NCBI GenBank assembly: GCA_903910645.1
Contig: CAIWAD010000119.1
Span: 1 to 45,338 of the forward strand
Origin: an uncultured bacterium
GTDB lineage: Bacteria; CAIWAD01
DNA length: 45,338 nucleotides
Direction of reading: 5' to 3'
The notes under the pieces are model-generated. The model saw only the letters and a list, made by a program, of their open reading frames with translations. It had not been told where the DNA came from and made no database searches. Below are positions 36,666 to 44,452 of the stretch, piece by piece (the stretch's first letter is position 1; each line of letters begins with the position of its first letter). A program made the translations under genes and the position numbers.

Positions 36666-37424
36666 TCAGCGCCTGCGTTGTTTTTCCTTGTTTCCGGGCT
36701 GGGGACGGGGACGCTCGCCCTCCCCCTCGGGAAACTGGCTGGCCAGCCACTCCTCCTCCGGATGGCGCACCAACCGTGGGTCCCCCGCCTTGGCGCCCAT
36801 CAAGCGGGCCAGGCGCGCATGCTCCGGATCCAACGCCGGGTCCTCTTTCTCCGGGAGAGGCGGCGGGGGCGCCTCCTCAGCGCTGAAAGGATCCTGTTCC
36901 GTGGGCTGGGCCTGCTCCATGCGGGAGGTCCACCAGGCCAGTTCCTTGTCACTCATGACCTTCCCGCCCTTGATGACGGCAGGCTCCCGCTCCGGCAGCG
37001 CCACGGCGGCGGAGGAAGCCCCTTCGCGCACAGGGCCCTTGGACACGCCAAGCCGCCGCGCCAGGGCATCGGGCTCCAATACAACCATGCCCTGTTCCCG
37101 GGCCTGCCGACGCAGTTCAATGTCCACGCACACCAGGATGTAGCGGCAGGGAGCGGTGCGCTTGCGGGCGTCCCGGCGGATCCACGCCATCCACTCCGAC
37201 AAGGGCTGGCCCGTGCACTCCAGCAGCGGAGCGCCGGGCTCCAGGCGAGGCAGGTTCAACAGGGGGCCAAACAAGTGAAGCTCCGCACCCTCCTCTCCCG
37301 GGGCCGGCTTCCATTCCGAAAGCCTCGCCCATGGCGAGCTGCCCCGGTTGGGATGTTGGCGACGCAGGTGGAGTTCCATGCCCTGTCCGTCAATCAGATA
37401 GCAGGGATTTGGGGTGCTGGACAT
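36666..37424 (-). CDS. Hypothetical protein, acidic/proline-rich C-terminus
   Basis: 252 residues, not recognised. It starts MSSTPNPCYLIDGQGMELHL at ATG 37424, with GAGG eight bases upstream. The N-terminal 130 residues look globular, with ARRLGVSKGPV possibly HTH-like; the C-terminal half is rich in Pro, Glu and Arg and probably disordered. There is no signal peptide or membrane span. It lies upstream of motA-motB with a 112-base gap. A DnaA-box-like TTATCCACA ends only 15 bases before its start, so DnaA could affect its expression. Function is unknown. Confidence 0.65.
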   Translation of the reverse strand: MSSTPNPCYLIDGQGMELHLRRQHPNRGSSPWARLSEWKPAPGEEGAELHLFGPLLNLPRLEPGAPLLECTGQPLSEWMAWIRRDARKRTAPCRYILVCVDIELRRQAREQGMVVLEPDALARRLGVSKGPVREGASSAAVALPEREPAVIKGGKVMSDKELAWWTSRMEQAQPTEQDPFSAEEAPPPPLPEKEDPALDPEHARLARLMGAKAGDPRLVRHPEEEWLASQFPEGEGERPRPQPGNKEKQRRR

Positions 37425-37438
37425 GGCATTCGCCTCAC

Positions 37439-37601
37439 TTATCCACAGTGGCCGACTCGATTCGAGACACCTTGTCCACAGGCGCAGAAATTCGTGGATA
37501 AGCCAAAGCGCCTGTTATCCATCAACAACTTCACTGAAATTCTTGAATTACCATTCGTTAGAGTTTGGCTTGACTTTTCCTTGACGCACAACTTATCCAC
37601 A
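37439..37601. promoter_or_regulatory. Cluster of DnaA-box-like 9-mers in AT-rich DNA (candidate oriC or DnaA-regulated site)
   Basis: Five sites match or nearly match TTATNCACA: perfect TTATCCACA at 37439-37447 and 37593-37601; TTGTCCACA at 37472-37480; its complement form CGTGGATAA at 37493-37501; and TTATCCATC at 37515-37523. The stretch 37520-37600 is clearly AT-richer than its surroundings. A 7-bp inverted repeat AATTTCG/CGAAATT lies at 37654-37676. The 339-base gap holds no gene. Genes on both sides point the same way and dnaA is not in the window, so an origin is not proven. Confidence 0.5.
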
Positions 37602-37763
37602 CTTTCAGCGAACTGCATGGGATTTGACGCTCGCGGCCATCATTGGATAGGCAAATTTCGCCGCTTCGTCGAAATTCCCACGGCGGAAGAAGTATTCTTC
37701 ACAGGTGATGCCGCATCCTACCGTCCAACTCATGGACCAGCGCCCCACGGCACTCAACCAGGT

Positions 37764-38777
37764 CTACTCCCCCTTGGATTGCAGGGCGGGCTGACCCGTG
37801 GCCAGAGCTTCCTCCTTGGCCAGCTGGCGGGAATCCCCCACCACCGGCTTTTCCCCGGCGCGCACATGGATCTGGGTGAAGTCCCGGGCACAAATCACGC
37901 CCGGCCACTCCGCTTCGGCGGATTGGATAAGGGGCCGCAGATCCCCCATGTAACGCGTGCTGAAATGGGTAAGGGCCAGGTGTCTGGCTTCAGCCTCCCG
38001 CGCCGTGCGCACCGCGTCCAGGGTGGTGCTGTGCTGGGTGCGCCGGGCCTGGTGGGCATCCGCCGGCATGAATGTGGCCTCGTGCACCAGCAGGTCCGCT
38101 TCCCGCGCCAAGGCGACGGCATTGGCGCAAGGCGCCGTATCTGTGCAAAAGGTGAATGTGGTTCCCTGGCGCGCCTCGCCCACCACATCCGCGCTGCGCA
38201 CCACCCGGCCATCGGCCAGAGTGATGTCGCGCCCATGTTGCAATTGACCGCGCTCAGGCCCGAAAGGCACGCCCAGTTCATCGGCCAACTGGGCATTGAA
38301 GCGCCCAGGTCTTGGTTTTTCCTGGATGCGATACCCCAATGTGTACAGCCGATGGCGAAGAGGCCCGGCGGTGATCACCACATCGTCCGTCTCCACCACT
38401 GGCGTGGGCTCCTTCAGGCCTTCCCATTCCACAATGCGCAGTTCAAAGCCGAAATCCGTCTGGCTCAAGCGCTTCATGAAGTCGATGTAGCGCGCCAGGC
38501 CGGGAGGCCCGCCCAGGAATAGGGGCTCCTCCCGACGGTTCAGTTGAAAGCTGGTGAGCAGGCCGATGAGGCCGTAGAAATGGTCGCCGTGCAAATGGGT
38601 GATGAGGATGCGGTCGATCCGCCCACGGCGGAAGCCGCTAAGCTGAATCTGCCGCTGGGTGCCTTCTCCGGCGTCCAGCAGCAGGCATTCCTTCTCCAGC
38701 ATCACCACCAGGGAGGTGACATTGCGCCGGGGCGTGGGCGTGGCGGAACTGGTGCCCAGGAAGATGAGGTCCATCAT
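37764..38777 (-). CDS. rnz: Ribonuclease Z (tRNA 3'-endonuclease)
   Basis: 337 residues, metallo-beta-lactamase fold. The zinc motif HLHGDH (61-66) and the beginning MDLIFLGTSSATPTPRRNVTS (start of RNase Z) are present; further metal ligands occur in LLVHEATF and ALTHFSTRY. It trims tRNA 3' trailers. Both tRNA genes here lack encoded CCA, which fits a need for RNase Z and a CCA-adding enzyme. Two adjacent ATGs at 38777 leave the exact start one codon uncertain. The last 40 residues extend past the usual end. Confidence 0.94.
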   Translation of the reverse strand: MMDLIFLGTSSATPTPRRNVTSLVVMLEKECLLLDAGEGTQRQIQLSGFRRGRIDRILITHLHGDHFYGLIGLLTSFQLNRREEPLFLGGPPGLARYIDFMKRLSQTDFGFELRIVEWEGLKEPTPVVETDDVVITAGPLRHRLYTLGYRIQEKPRPGRFNAQLADELGVPFGPERGQLQHGRDITLADGRVVRSADVVGEARQGTTFTFCTDTAPCANAVALAREADLLVHEATFMPADAHQARRTQHSTTLDAVRTAREAEARHLALTHFSTRYMGDLRPLIQSAEAEWPGVICARDFTQIHVRAGEKPVVGDSRQLAKEEALATGQPALQSKGE

Positions 38778-38972
38778 GTCTTGGTCATCTCCGGGCGGGA
38801 ATGCGGCAAGGAGCCGCAGGAAACTGGTGTCACTTCACACTTTCTGGAATTGCAGATGGTATGGTTGAGCAATGATCTGAACCGAATCTCGTACTCGAAG
38901 TCCGGAGTCCTTCTCAGCACAGCGCCCTCGTGGGCATTTTCTGAACCGGCTCTGCGCTTAAGGAGTCGCGCT

Positions 38973-39025
38973 TTCCCTGCAAAAGCCGGGATTTCGCTTC
39001 ACAATGGATTTCCGCCTTCGCGGGA
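38973..39025. repeat. Third, inverted copy of the dispersed repeat
   Basis: Read on the minus strand it shows TCCCGCG.AGGCGGAA.....GTGAAG.GAAATCCCGGCTTTTGC, matching the copies at 18688-18738 and 18931-18983 with scattered differences. It sits in the 390-base gap between rnz and the lysine transaminase (38778-39169), where I find no gene otherwise. Confidence 0.65.
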
Positions 39026-39112
39026 TTGACAGACCAGTTCCCCATCCCGCCGGGGAGGGGCTGCCAAAGCTCCCGGTTTGTCCCTGCGCGACCAAAACGC
39101 TACTCTTCGCGC

Positions 39113-39141
39113 TTGACTTGGCAAGGGTTTTGCCCTTCAAA
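39113..39141 (+). promoter_or_regulatory. Possible promoter of the lysine transaminase gene
   Basis: TTGACT (39113-39118), 17 bases, TTCAAA (39136-39141). The spacer contains AAGGG-TTTTG-CCCTT, an inverted repeat that could be an operator. The -10 match is weak. Confidence 0.35.
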
Positions 39142-39169
39142 AACGCATGAAAATATAGGGAGCCTGCAC

Positions 39170-40486
39170 ATGAGCCGCATCAATCCCAATGAGGTGCATG
39201 CCGAGATTGGCAAGCACATGCAAGTGGATGCCCTGGAGCTGGTGGTGGACCTGGAGCGCAGCCACGGCAGCTGGATCCACGATGCCCGCACCGGCCGCGA
39301 CGTGCTGGACATGACCAGCTTCTTTGCCTCCAACGCCGTGGGCATCAACCACCCCGCCATGACCGATCCCGCCTTCATGCTGGAAATCGGGCGCGCGGCC
39401 ATCAACAAGGTCACCAACAGCGATTTCTATACCTGTGAAATGGCCGAGACCGTGAAAGTCTTCGGCGAGGTGGGCATTCCCGATTACCTGCCCTTCCTTT
39501 TCTTCATTGAAGGTGGCACCCTGGCCGTGGAGAACGCGCTGAAGACGGCTTTCGACTGGAAGCACCGCAAGAACATGGCCGCAGGGCGCACGGTTGATGA
39601 GAACCGCCTGGCCATCATCCACTTCCGCAATGCCTTCCACGGCCGCTCCGGCTATACTCTTAGTCTTACCAACACCCACGATCCGCGCAAGTACATGTAC
39701 TTCCCGCGCTTCGACTGGCCCCGGGTGGATCCGCCCTACCTGCATTTCCCCGTGGACGCCACCGAGCTGGCCCGCGTGACCCAGGCGGAGGAGGCCACTT
39801 ATGCACAAATCCGCGCCGCCGCCCAGGACCGTCCCCACGAAATGGCCGGCCTGATCATTGAAGGCGTAATGGGCGAGGGTGGAGACCGTCACTTCCGCAA
39901 GGAGTTCTTCCAAGGCCTGCGCGCGCTGTGCGATGAGCTGGAGATCTTCTTCATCATTGACGAAGTGCAGAGCGGCGTGGGCATGACGGGCCGCTTCTGG
40001 GCCCATCAGCACCACGATGTGAAGCCCGATGCCATCAGTTTTGGCAAGAAGACCCAGGTGTGCGGCATTCTGGCCGGCCCTCGGGTGGACGAAGTGGAGC
40101 GCAATGTGTTCCGCGAGCCCAGCCGCATCAACAGCACCTGGGGCGGCAACCTGGTGGACATGGTGCGCTTCCGCAAAACCTTGGAGATCATGCGGGACGA
40201 TCATTTGGTGGAGAACGCCCGCGTCATGGGCGAGCGTCTCCTGGTCGGCCTGCGGGACATTGAAAGCCGCCACGATCAGGTGCACGACACGCGTGGTCTG
40301 GGCCTTATGTGCGCCCTGGATGTGGATCCCGCACAGCGCCCGGCCATCAAGCGTCGTTGCTACGAGTCCGGCATGCTGCTGCTGCCTTGCGGAGAGCGCA
40401 GCATCCGCATCCGTCCTCATTTGGCGGTGTGTGAAGCTGAAATTGACCGCGCCCTGGAGATTCTGGATTTGGCGCTGAAGGGTTGA
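39170..40486 (+). CDS. lat: L-lysine 6-transaminase
   Basis: 438 residues, class III PLP-dependent aminotransferase of the LAT type. ATG 39170 has GGGAG eight bases upstream. Diagnostic parts: FFIEGGTLAVENALKTAF, AFHGRSGYTLSLTNTHDPRK, FFIIDEVQSGVGMTGRFW (the PLP-binding Asp) and the Schiff-base region SFGKKTQVCG (Lys293/294). LAT transfers the epsilon-amino group of lysine to 2-oxoglutarate, giving 2-aminoadipate semialdehyde/piperideine-6-carboxylate. No partner dehydrogenase lies beside it. It appears monocistronic, with its own promoter candidate and a strong terminator. Confidence 0.93.
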   Translation: MSRINPNEVHAEIGKHMQVDALELVVDLERSHGSWIHDARTGRDVLDMTSFFASNAVGINHPAMTDPAFMLEIGRAAINKVTNSDFYTCEMAETVKVFGEVGIPDYLPFLFFIEGGTLAVENALKTAFDWKHRKNMAAGRTVDENRLAIIHFRNAFHGRSGYTLSLTNTHDPRKYMYFPRFDWPRVDPPYLHFPVDATELARVTQAEEATYAQIRAAAQDRPHEMAGLIIEGVMGEGGDRHFRKEFFQGLRALCDELEIFFIIDEVQSGVGMTGRFWAHQHHDVKPDAISFGKKTQVCGILAGPRVDEVERNVFREPSRINSTWGGNLVDMVRFRKTLEIMRDDHLVENARVMGERLLVGLRDIESRHDQVHDTRGLGLMCALDVDPAQRPAIKRRCYESGMLLLPCGERSIRIRPHLAVCEAEIDRALEILDLALKG

Positions 40487-40504
40487 ACTCACATGTCGTG
40501 AAAA

Positions 40505-40532
40505 GGAAAAGGGGGCCTGCGCCCCCTTTTCC
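40505..40532. terminator. Bidirectional intrinsic terminator
   Basis: GGAAAAGGGGGC-CTGC-GCCCCCTTTTCC: a 12-bp perfect stem with A and T tracts on both sides. It lies between convergent genes, 18 bases after the transaminase stop and 45 bases after the 40578 stop, and can serve both. Confidence 0.85.
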
Positions 40533-40577
40533 ATTTCCATCCTGGCCAGTTCATTGCACCACACAAGCTGACGCAGG

Positions 40578-41912
40578 CTACTTTTGTGCCTCCAGGCCGT
40601 GGGGCTCCACCGGTGCAGGGGCGGGGTGGCAACGCAAACAGGCCGCAGCGGGATCCGGCGCAAGATCATCCACCAAGCGCCCGCCGGATTTCACATGGCG
40701 GCTGCCGCGCCCATGGCAGGCCTCACATTGCACACCGTCCAGTTCCGGTGTTTCGGCGTGGGATAGCCAGCCACCCTTCTCCATCCAACCGGTGACCGCC
40801 CGGCGGGCGGCAAAGTCCCCATCGCGACCCTCACGCAACAAGGGCGCGAAAGCGCTGGCGTGGGCGGAGGTCCGCCAGGCATCGTACTGGTCGCCGTGGC
40901 AGGCAAGGCAAGTGGAGGCCCCTGCATAGCGCGCCCCCGCATCCTCCCCTGGCAGATCCACGGCCTTCAATCCCAGTTCCCGCAACTTTTGCTGCCGCGC
41001 CTGCTCCCTGCGCAGACTCTCGTAGGCCCGCTCCACATCCTTGGCGCGCATCACGCGGTCAGCCACCAGGGAATCCTCGCGAAAGGCGCCGTCCAGGGGT
41101 AGCAGGCTCCAGCGGCGCAGTCGCTGGCGACCGCGCTCCACCTCCACCTCCAACTGGCCCAGGGCCCCGCCCTTCTCCCCCACGCTGGCCACCAGAACGC
41201 CGCCCACATCCTGGGCCTCCGTCGTGGCTGTGGCGCCGCCCGTGACGAGCAACAGATCCACCTGGCCAGCCAGGCGGCGCGCCAGGGGCTCCGGCGCCCG
41301 GGGATCCACCGCCGCCACCACCACCAGCACATCGCAGTAGGGGCGCAGCATGCGGACGCGCTCCAGCAGGCGGTCCTCCACATGACCGGCGATCTTCCGG
41401 TTTCCGGCATATTCCGCGTCCACATGGTCCAGCACTCCCACCACCAGGCCGCCCGCCTCCTTCACCCATGCGCTGTCAAGACCCAGGGCCTGGCGCCCCT
41501 TGCGCCAGCTTCCCCCAAGCCATGGGAAGGCGGCATCGGCCAGCAATTGGCGCACCGTGCCACTCTTCAGGCCGGCGTCCCGTGGACCCAGCACGGCCAG
41601 GTCATAGCGCATCAAACCCATGAGGGACACCGTTTCCCTGGAAAGACGAAGGGCTCCCTCCGTGTCCAGCCCGCTGTGGATATTGCCGCCATCCACCAGC
41701 AACAGAGCCCCTCCGGCACCGCGCAAGCGGAAAAGGGCATTGGCCCGGCGCGCCAATCCGCCGCTGGGCTGGCTGCCGCAGCCACAATCCTCCAGCTCGC
41801 CCCAGGTGTCCGCGCTGAAGACGATGCGCACCCGTCCGCTTCGTTCCTTGCATGCGGCGAAGAACAGCAGGGAGATCAGGAGAGCAAGGGGCAGGAAATG
41901 GGATGGGCGCAT
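40578..41912 (-). CDS. Triheme c-type lipoprotein with 5'-nucleotidase-like N-terminal domain, Cys paralogue of the adjacent selenoprotein
   Basis: 444 residues from ATG 41912. A lipoprotein signal is visible (LLISLLFFAAC, lipid Cys21). The N-terminal domain (about 28-290) resembles the metallophosphatase/5'-nucleotidase fold: ELEDCGCGSQPSGGLARR, then LLLVDGGNIHSG and LAVLGPRD. The expected metal ligands are not complete, so phosphatase activity is doubtful. The C-terminal domain carries three heme motifs: CLACH (335-339), CEACH (396-400) and CLRCH (425-429), as in cytochrome c554-like proteins. C43-G-C45 aligns, without gaps, with Cys45-Gly-Sec47 of the neighbour at 42030-43694. Probably a periplasm-facing redox protein; the partner is unknown. 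Confidence 0.87.
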   Translation of the reverse strand: MRPSHFLPLALLISLLFFAACKERSGRVRIVFSADTWGELEDCGCGSQPSGGLARRANALFRLRGAGGALLLVDGGNIHSGLDTEGALRLSRETVSLMGLMRYDLAVLGPRDAGLKSGTVRQLLADAAFPWLGGSWRKGRQALGLDSAWVKEAGGLVVGVLDHVDAEYAGNRKIAGHVEDRLLERVRMLRPYCDVLVVVAAVDPRAPEPLARRLAGQVDLLLVTGGATATTEAQDVGGVLVASVGEKGGALGQLEVEVERGRQRLRRWSLLPLDGAFREDSLVADRVMRAKDVERAYESLRREQARQQKLRELGLKAVDLPGEDAGARYAGASTCLACHGDQYDAWRTSAHASAFAPLLREGRDGDFAARRAVTGWMEKGGWLSHAETPELDGVQCEACHGRGSRHVKSGGRLVDDLAPDPAAACLRCHPAPAPVEPHGLEAQK

Positions 41913-41944
41913 GAAACTCCCACTGATTTGCAGGCTGTTGACCT

Positions 41945-41973
41945 TCCATAACCTTGCCAAGTGGCCAGGCCAA
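41945..41973 (-). promoter_or_regulatory. Possible promoter of the 40578-41912 gene
   Basis: TTGGCC (41968-41973), 17 bases, TATGGA (41945-41950) on the minus strand, about 33 bases before the start. It follows the terminator at 41999-42023, which makes an independent promoter plausible. Confidence 0.35.
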
Positions 41974-41998
41974 TGCACTCCCCGGAAAGATGGGGCAT

Positions 41999-42023
41999 GA
42001 AAAGGGGCCCCGCAGGGCCCCTT
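41999..42023 (-). terminator. Intrinsic terminator after the selenoprotein gene
   Basis: Minus strand AAGGGGCCC-TGCG-GGGCCCCTT-TTCAT: a 9-bp stem followed by a short T-run, 7 bases after the stop at 42030. Confidence 0.65.
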
Positions 42024-42029
42024 GGACGA

Positions 42030-43694
42030 TCACTTCGTGCCGCTGCCCGCAGGTGGCGCGGTGCCATCCGTGGCTGGCTTCTTCTTTCCCTCCACCGGCT
42101 TGTTGTTCACCGGCGAGACCTGCTTGGCCCCGGTGTTGGCGGCCGGGGGCAGGCCCTTTTCATTGGCGGGCTTGTTGGGCGAAGTCTGCCCGGGTGCCGT
42201 GGATGCCGGAATGGGCGTGGTGCCCACATTGGTCGGGGCGGGCTTGGGCGCGCCCTCCAGCTTCATTTTGTCGCCGGGAGCCAGGCCGCCCGCCGGACTC
42301 TTCTGCATTTCTTTCAGCTGCTCAGGAGTAAGCGGCGGGTGGGCCAGCTTCAGCCCGGCGGCCAGATCGAAATTGGGGCTGCTGGCGGAGTCGTGACAGC
42401 GCAGACATGTGCTCTCCGGCGCCACCAGCGTCTCCAGCGCGCCGCCCTTGGTCTTCACATGCTCGCTGCCCCGGCCATGGCAGGATTCGCACTGCACATT
42501 GTACATGTGCGAACTCTCCCGCCGGTCGATGAAGCCAGTGGTCTCCATCCAGCCGGTCACCGCGCGCTTCACCTTCATCTCCTGCTCGCTCTCGCGGTTG
42601 CGGATAAGGTCGCTGAATGTGCGGCCATGTACGGTCTGGCGCCAGGAGTTGTAGATGTCCATGTGGCAGTCCCGGCAGTCCTTCTCCCCCGTGTAGCTCA
42701 GCGTGCTGTTGGCGCCGGGCAGGGTGGCCGGGTCAATATTGAACTCCGCCAGCCTGGCCATGCGGATCTTCTCCAGGTTGGCGGCCTTGATGCGCGTCTG
42801 CTCGGTCTGGAAATCCGCCATGAGCTGGGTGACCTGCGGATCCACCGGCAGCTCGTGGCCCAGGACGACCACGGCATAGTCCGTTTTGACAATCTTCTTC
42901 TCGCGGTTCAGCAGGAGGTCGAAGCGCGCAATGTGCCGGCCACGGTCACCGCTGTTGCCGATGAACACATTGCCTTCCTGCTTCACACTCATGGCGGGGG
43001 AGTTCACACCGCCAAGGATCATCATGTCCACCAAGCCGTTCACCCGGCGGGCCAGTACTTCCGGCTCCTGCACATTGGTGTAGGCCACCATGGCCACCAC
43101 ATCGCAGCTCTTGCGCAGAGCCTTGGCCGTGGCCTCCAGGTTGTCCTTCAGCTCCTCGGCCTTCATGCTGTTGCCCTGCCAGGCCGGATCCACCCAGCTG
43201 AAGATGCCGATCTTCACACCATCCACCTTGGTGGTCCAGGTTTCCACCACGCCCTTGGGCCGCACGCCCTCGGCATAGTTGGTGCCCACCCAGGGGAACT
43301 CCGCGGCACCCAACATGGCGGCGCGGGAGCTGTCGATTTGCGTGTAATCCTTGGGGCCAAGCATGGCCACATCGTATTTCTGCCGATTCATCATGCGCAC
43401 AATGAAATCCGCCTCGCGGTCGGAGACATCATTCTTCTGGAAGCCATGCACATTGCCGGCATCCAGCAGCACCATGTTCCTGGGGCCGATCAAGGTGCGC
43501 AGACTGTCCACCACATACTGGCGCCTGGCAAGACCGCCAAGCTTCTTGTTGTGTCAGCCACAGTCCTCTAGATAGCCCGTGCAGTCTGATGTGAACACCA
43601 GCGACACTTTGTAGGCATCCTTGGAGGCACAGCCTCCGTTCAGCGCACCCAACAGCAGCAGCAGGAAAGCCGCCACTGGAATAAAACGCCGCAT
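42030..43694 (-). CDS. Candidate selenoprotein: triheme c-type lipoprotein with Cys-Gly-Sec motif (in-frame TGA at 43554-43556)
   Basis: 555 codons from ATG 43694 (GGGAG upstream) to 42030, 554 residues if TGA codon 47 is read as Sec. A lipoprotein signal is visible (FLLLLLGALNGGC, lipid Cys22). Residues 31-58 read SLVFTSDCTGYLEDCG-U-HNKKLGGLARR; the neighbour has VFSADTWGELEDCGCGSQPSGGLARR, so TGA replaces a Cys with no gap. The frame stays open on both sides, with homology to the paralogue throughout (LLDAGNVHGF, VAMLGPKDY). Three heme motifs: CRDCH (340-344), CESCH (402-406) and CLRCH (430-434), then a roughly 90-residue Pro/Lys-rich tail. A SECIS-like hairpin follows the TGA. A nonsense mutation is the alternative. 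Standard gene finders would truncate it to a start at 43514 and lose the signal peptide and the motif. Confidence 0.85.
43523..43542 (-). promoter_or_regulatory. Bacterial SECIS-like stem-loop downstream of the TGA
   Basis: GCUUGGC - GGUCUU - GCCAGGC: a 7-bp stem (one U-G pair) with loop GGUCUU. The loop GGU starts 18 bases after the UGA, the seventh codon. In E. coli fdhF the loop GGUCU lies at the same 18-base spacing and the codon after UGA is also CAC. Comparison with fdhF is from memory. Confidence 0.75.
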
Positions 43695-43737
43695 GTGAAT
43701 CTCCCGGACTTCGTTTTGGCAAACAAACCAGCGGGTC

Positions 43738-43766
43738 ATGGTAATGCAGTGCCCGCACCCTTGCAA
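43738..43766 (-). promoter_or_regulatory. Possible promoter of the selenoprotein gene
   Basis: TTGCAA (43761-43766), 17 bases, TACCAT (43738-43743) on the minus strand, about 44 bases before the start codon, lying in the gap after the Nudix gene. 4/6 match at each box. Confidence 0.45.
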
Positions 43767-43768
43767 CT

Positions 43769-44434
43769 TTATCGGTCAGTAGTCGGGCCAAAGCCAGCGG
43801 AAGCTTCAACGGCATTCCGCATGGGTAAAAGCCCAAGCCTGCCAAGCAAATCCCCCAGCACCAGGGCCGTCATGCCCCACACCCGCGCGCCGGGCAGGGG
43901 GAATTCCCAGGCAGGAAAGCCGCGCAACTCCACGGGGCGAGCCACCTGCCGCAAATCCCGCAGCGGCGTGTACCAAAGCTCCGCTGTTTCCGCCGTGCGG
44001 GCGTGAAGCTCCACTTCGCCCTTCAACCACCCCACCACAGGCACAACTCGATGCCGGCTGACCGGCACCACCAGAACATTCAAAGCCCCCAGGAGCTGGA
44101 CCTGTCCTGGTGGCAATCCTGTTTCCTCCCACGCCTCACGCAGGGCGGTGGCGCCAGGCGTGGCATCCTCCCCATCCACGCGGCCGCCCGGCAAGGCAAT
44201 TTGTCCAGCGTGCTCCTCCATATCCAGAGCGCGGCGCACCAAAAGCAGTTCCGGTCCCTGGGGCCCGGGTTTCAGCAGAGCCAGCACCGCCGCGGCCCGT
44301 TCACCAGGAGCGCAGGAGGCGTGCTCCACTGGCAGAGGATCCAGGACATGGATGAGGGCCGTGGCGTCCACGGCCGGAAATGCCCCAAGCAAGTCGGGCT
44401 CCAACGCATGGAATGGGAACGGGGTTCCCGTCAC
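43769..44434 (-). CDS. Nudix hydrolase, CoA pyrophosphatase (NudL) type
   Basis: 221 residues from a GTG at 44434 with GGAG upstream. The Nudix region LPGGRVDGEDATPGATALRE then AWEETGL (about 81-107) has the REx2EExG core; the preceding GG-x-VDxxD pattern and GQIALPGG match the CoA-pyrophosphatase subgroup, which hydrolyses CoA and acyl-CoA to phosphopantetheine and 3',5'-ADP. It starts 18 bases after the rel stop and is probably co-transcribed with it. The selenoprotein gene follows after 74 bases with its own promoter candidate. Confidence 0.87.
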   Translation of the reverse strand: MTGTPFPFHALEPDLLGAFPAVDATALIHVLDPLPVEHASCAPGERAAAVLALLKPGPQGPELLLVRRALDMEEHAGQIALPGGRVDGEDATPGATALREAWEETGLPPGQVQLLGALNVLVVPVSRHRVVPVVGWLKGEVELHARTAETAELWYTPLRDLRQVARPVELRGFPAWEFPLPGARVWGMTALVLGDLLGRLGLLPMRNAVEASAGFGPTTDR

Positions 44435-44452
44435 GGGAAAAGCTCCACGGCG

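Noticed and set aside
36678-38522. Long plus-strand reading frame across the DnaA-box gap and rnz
   Set aside because: It is antisense to two genes and crosses the AT-rich gap by chance; no family resemblance.
43554-43694. Reading the split cytochrome gene as a pseudogene or two genes
   Set aside because: The stop falls exactly on a Cys position of the paralogue, the frame is intact on both sides, no other damage is seen, and a SECIS-like hairpin follows at the fdhF spacing.
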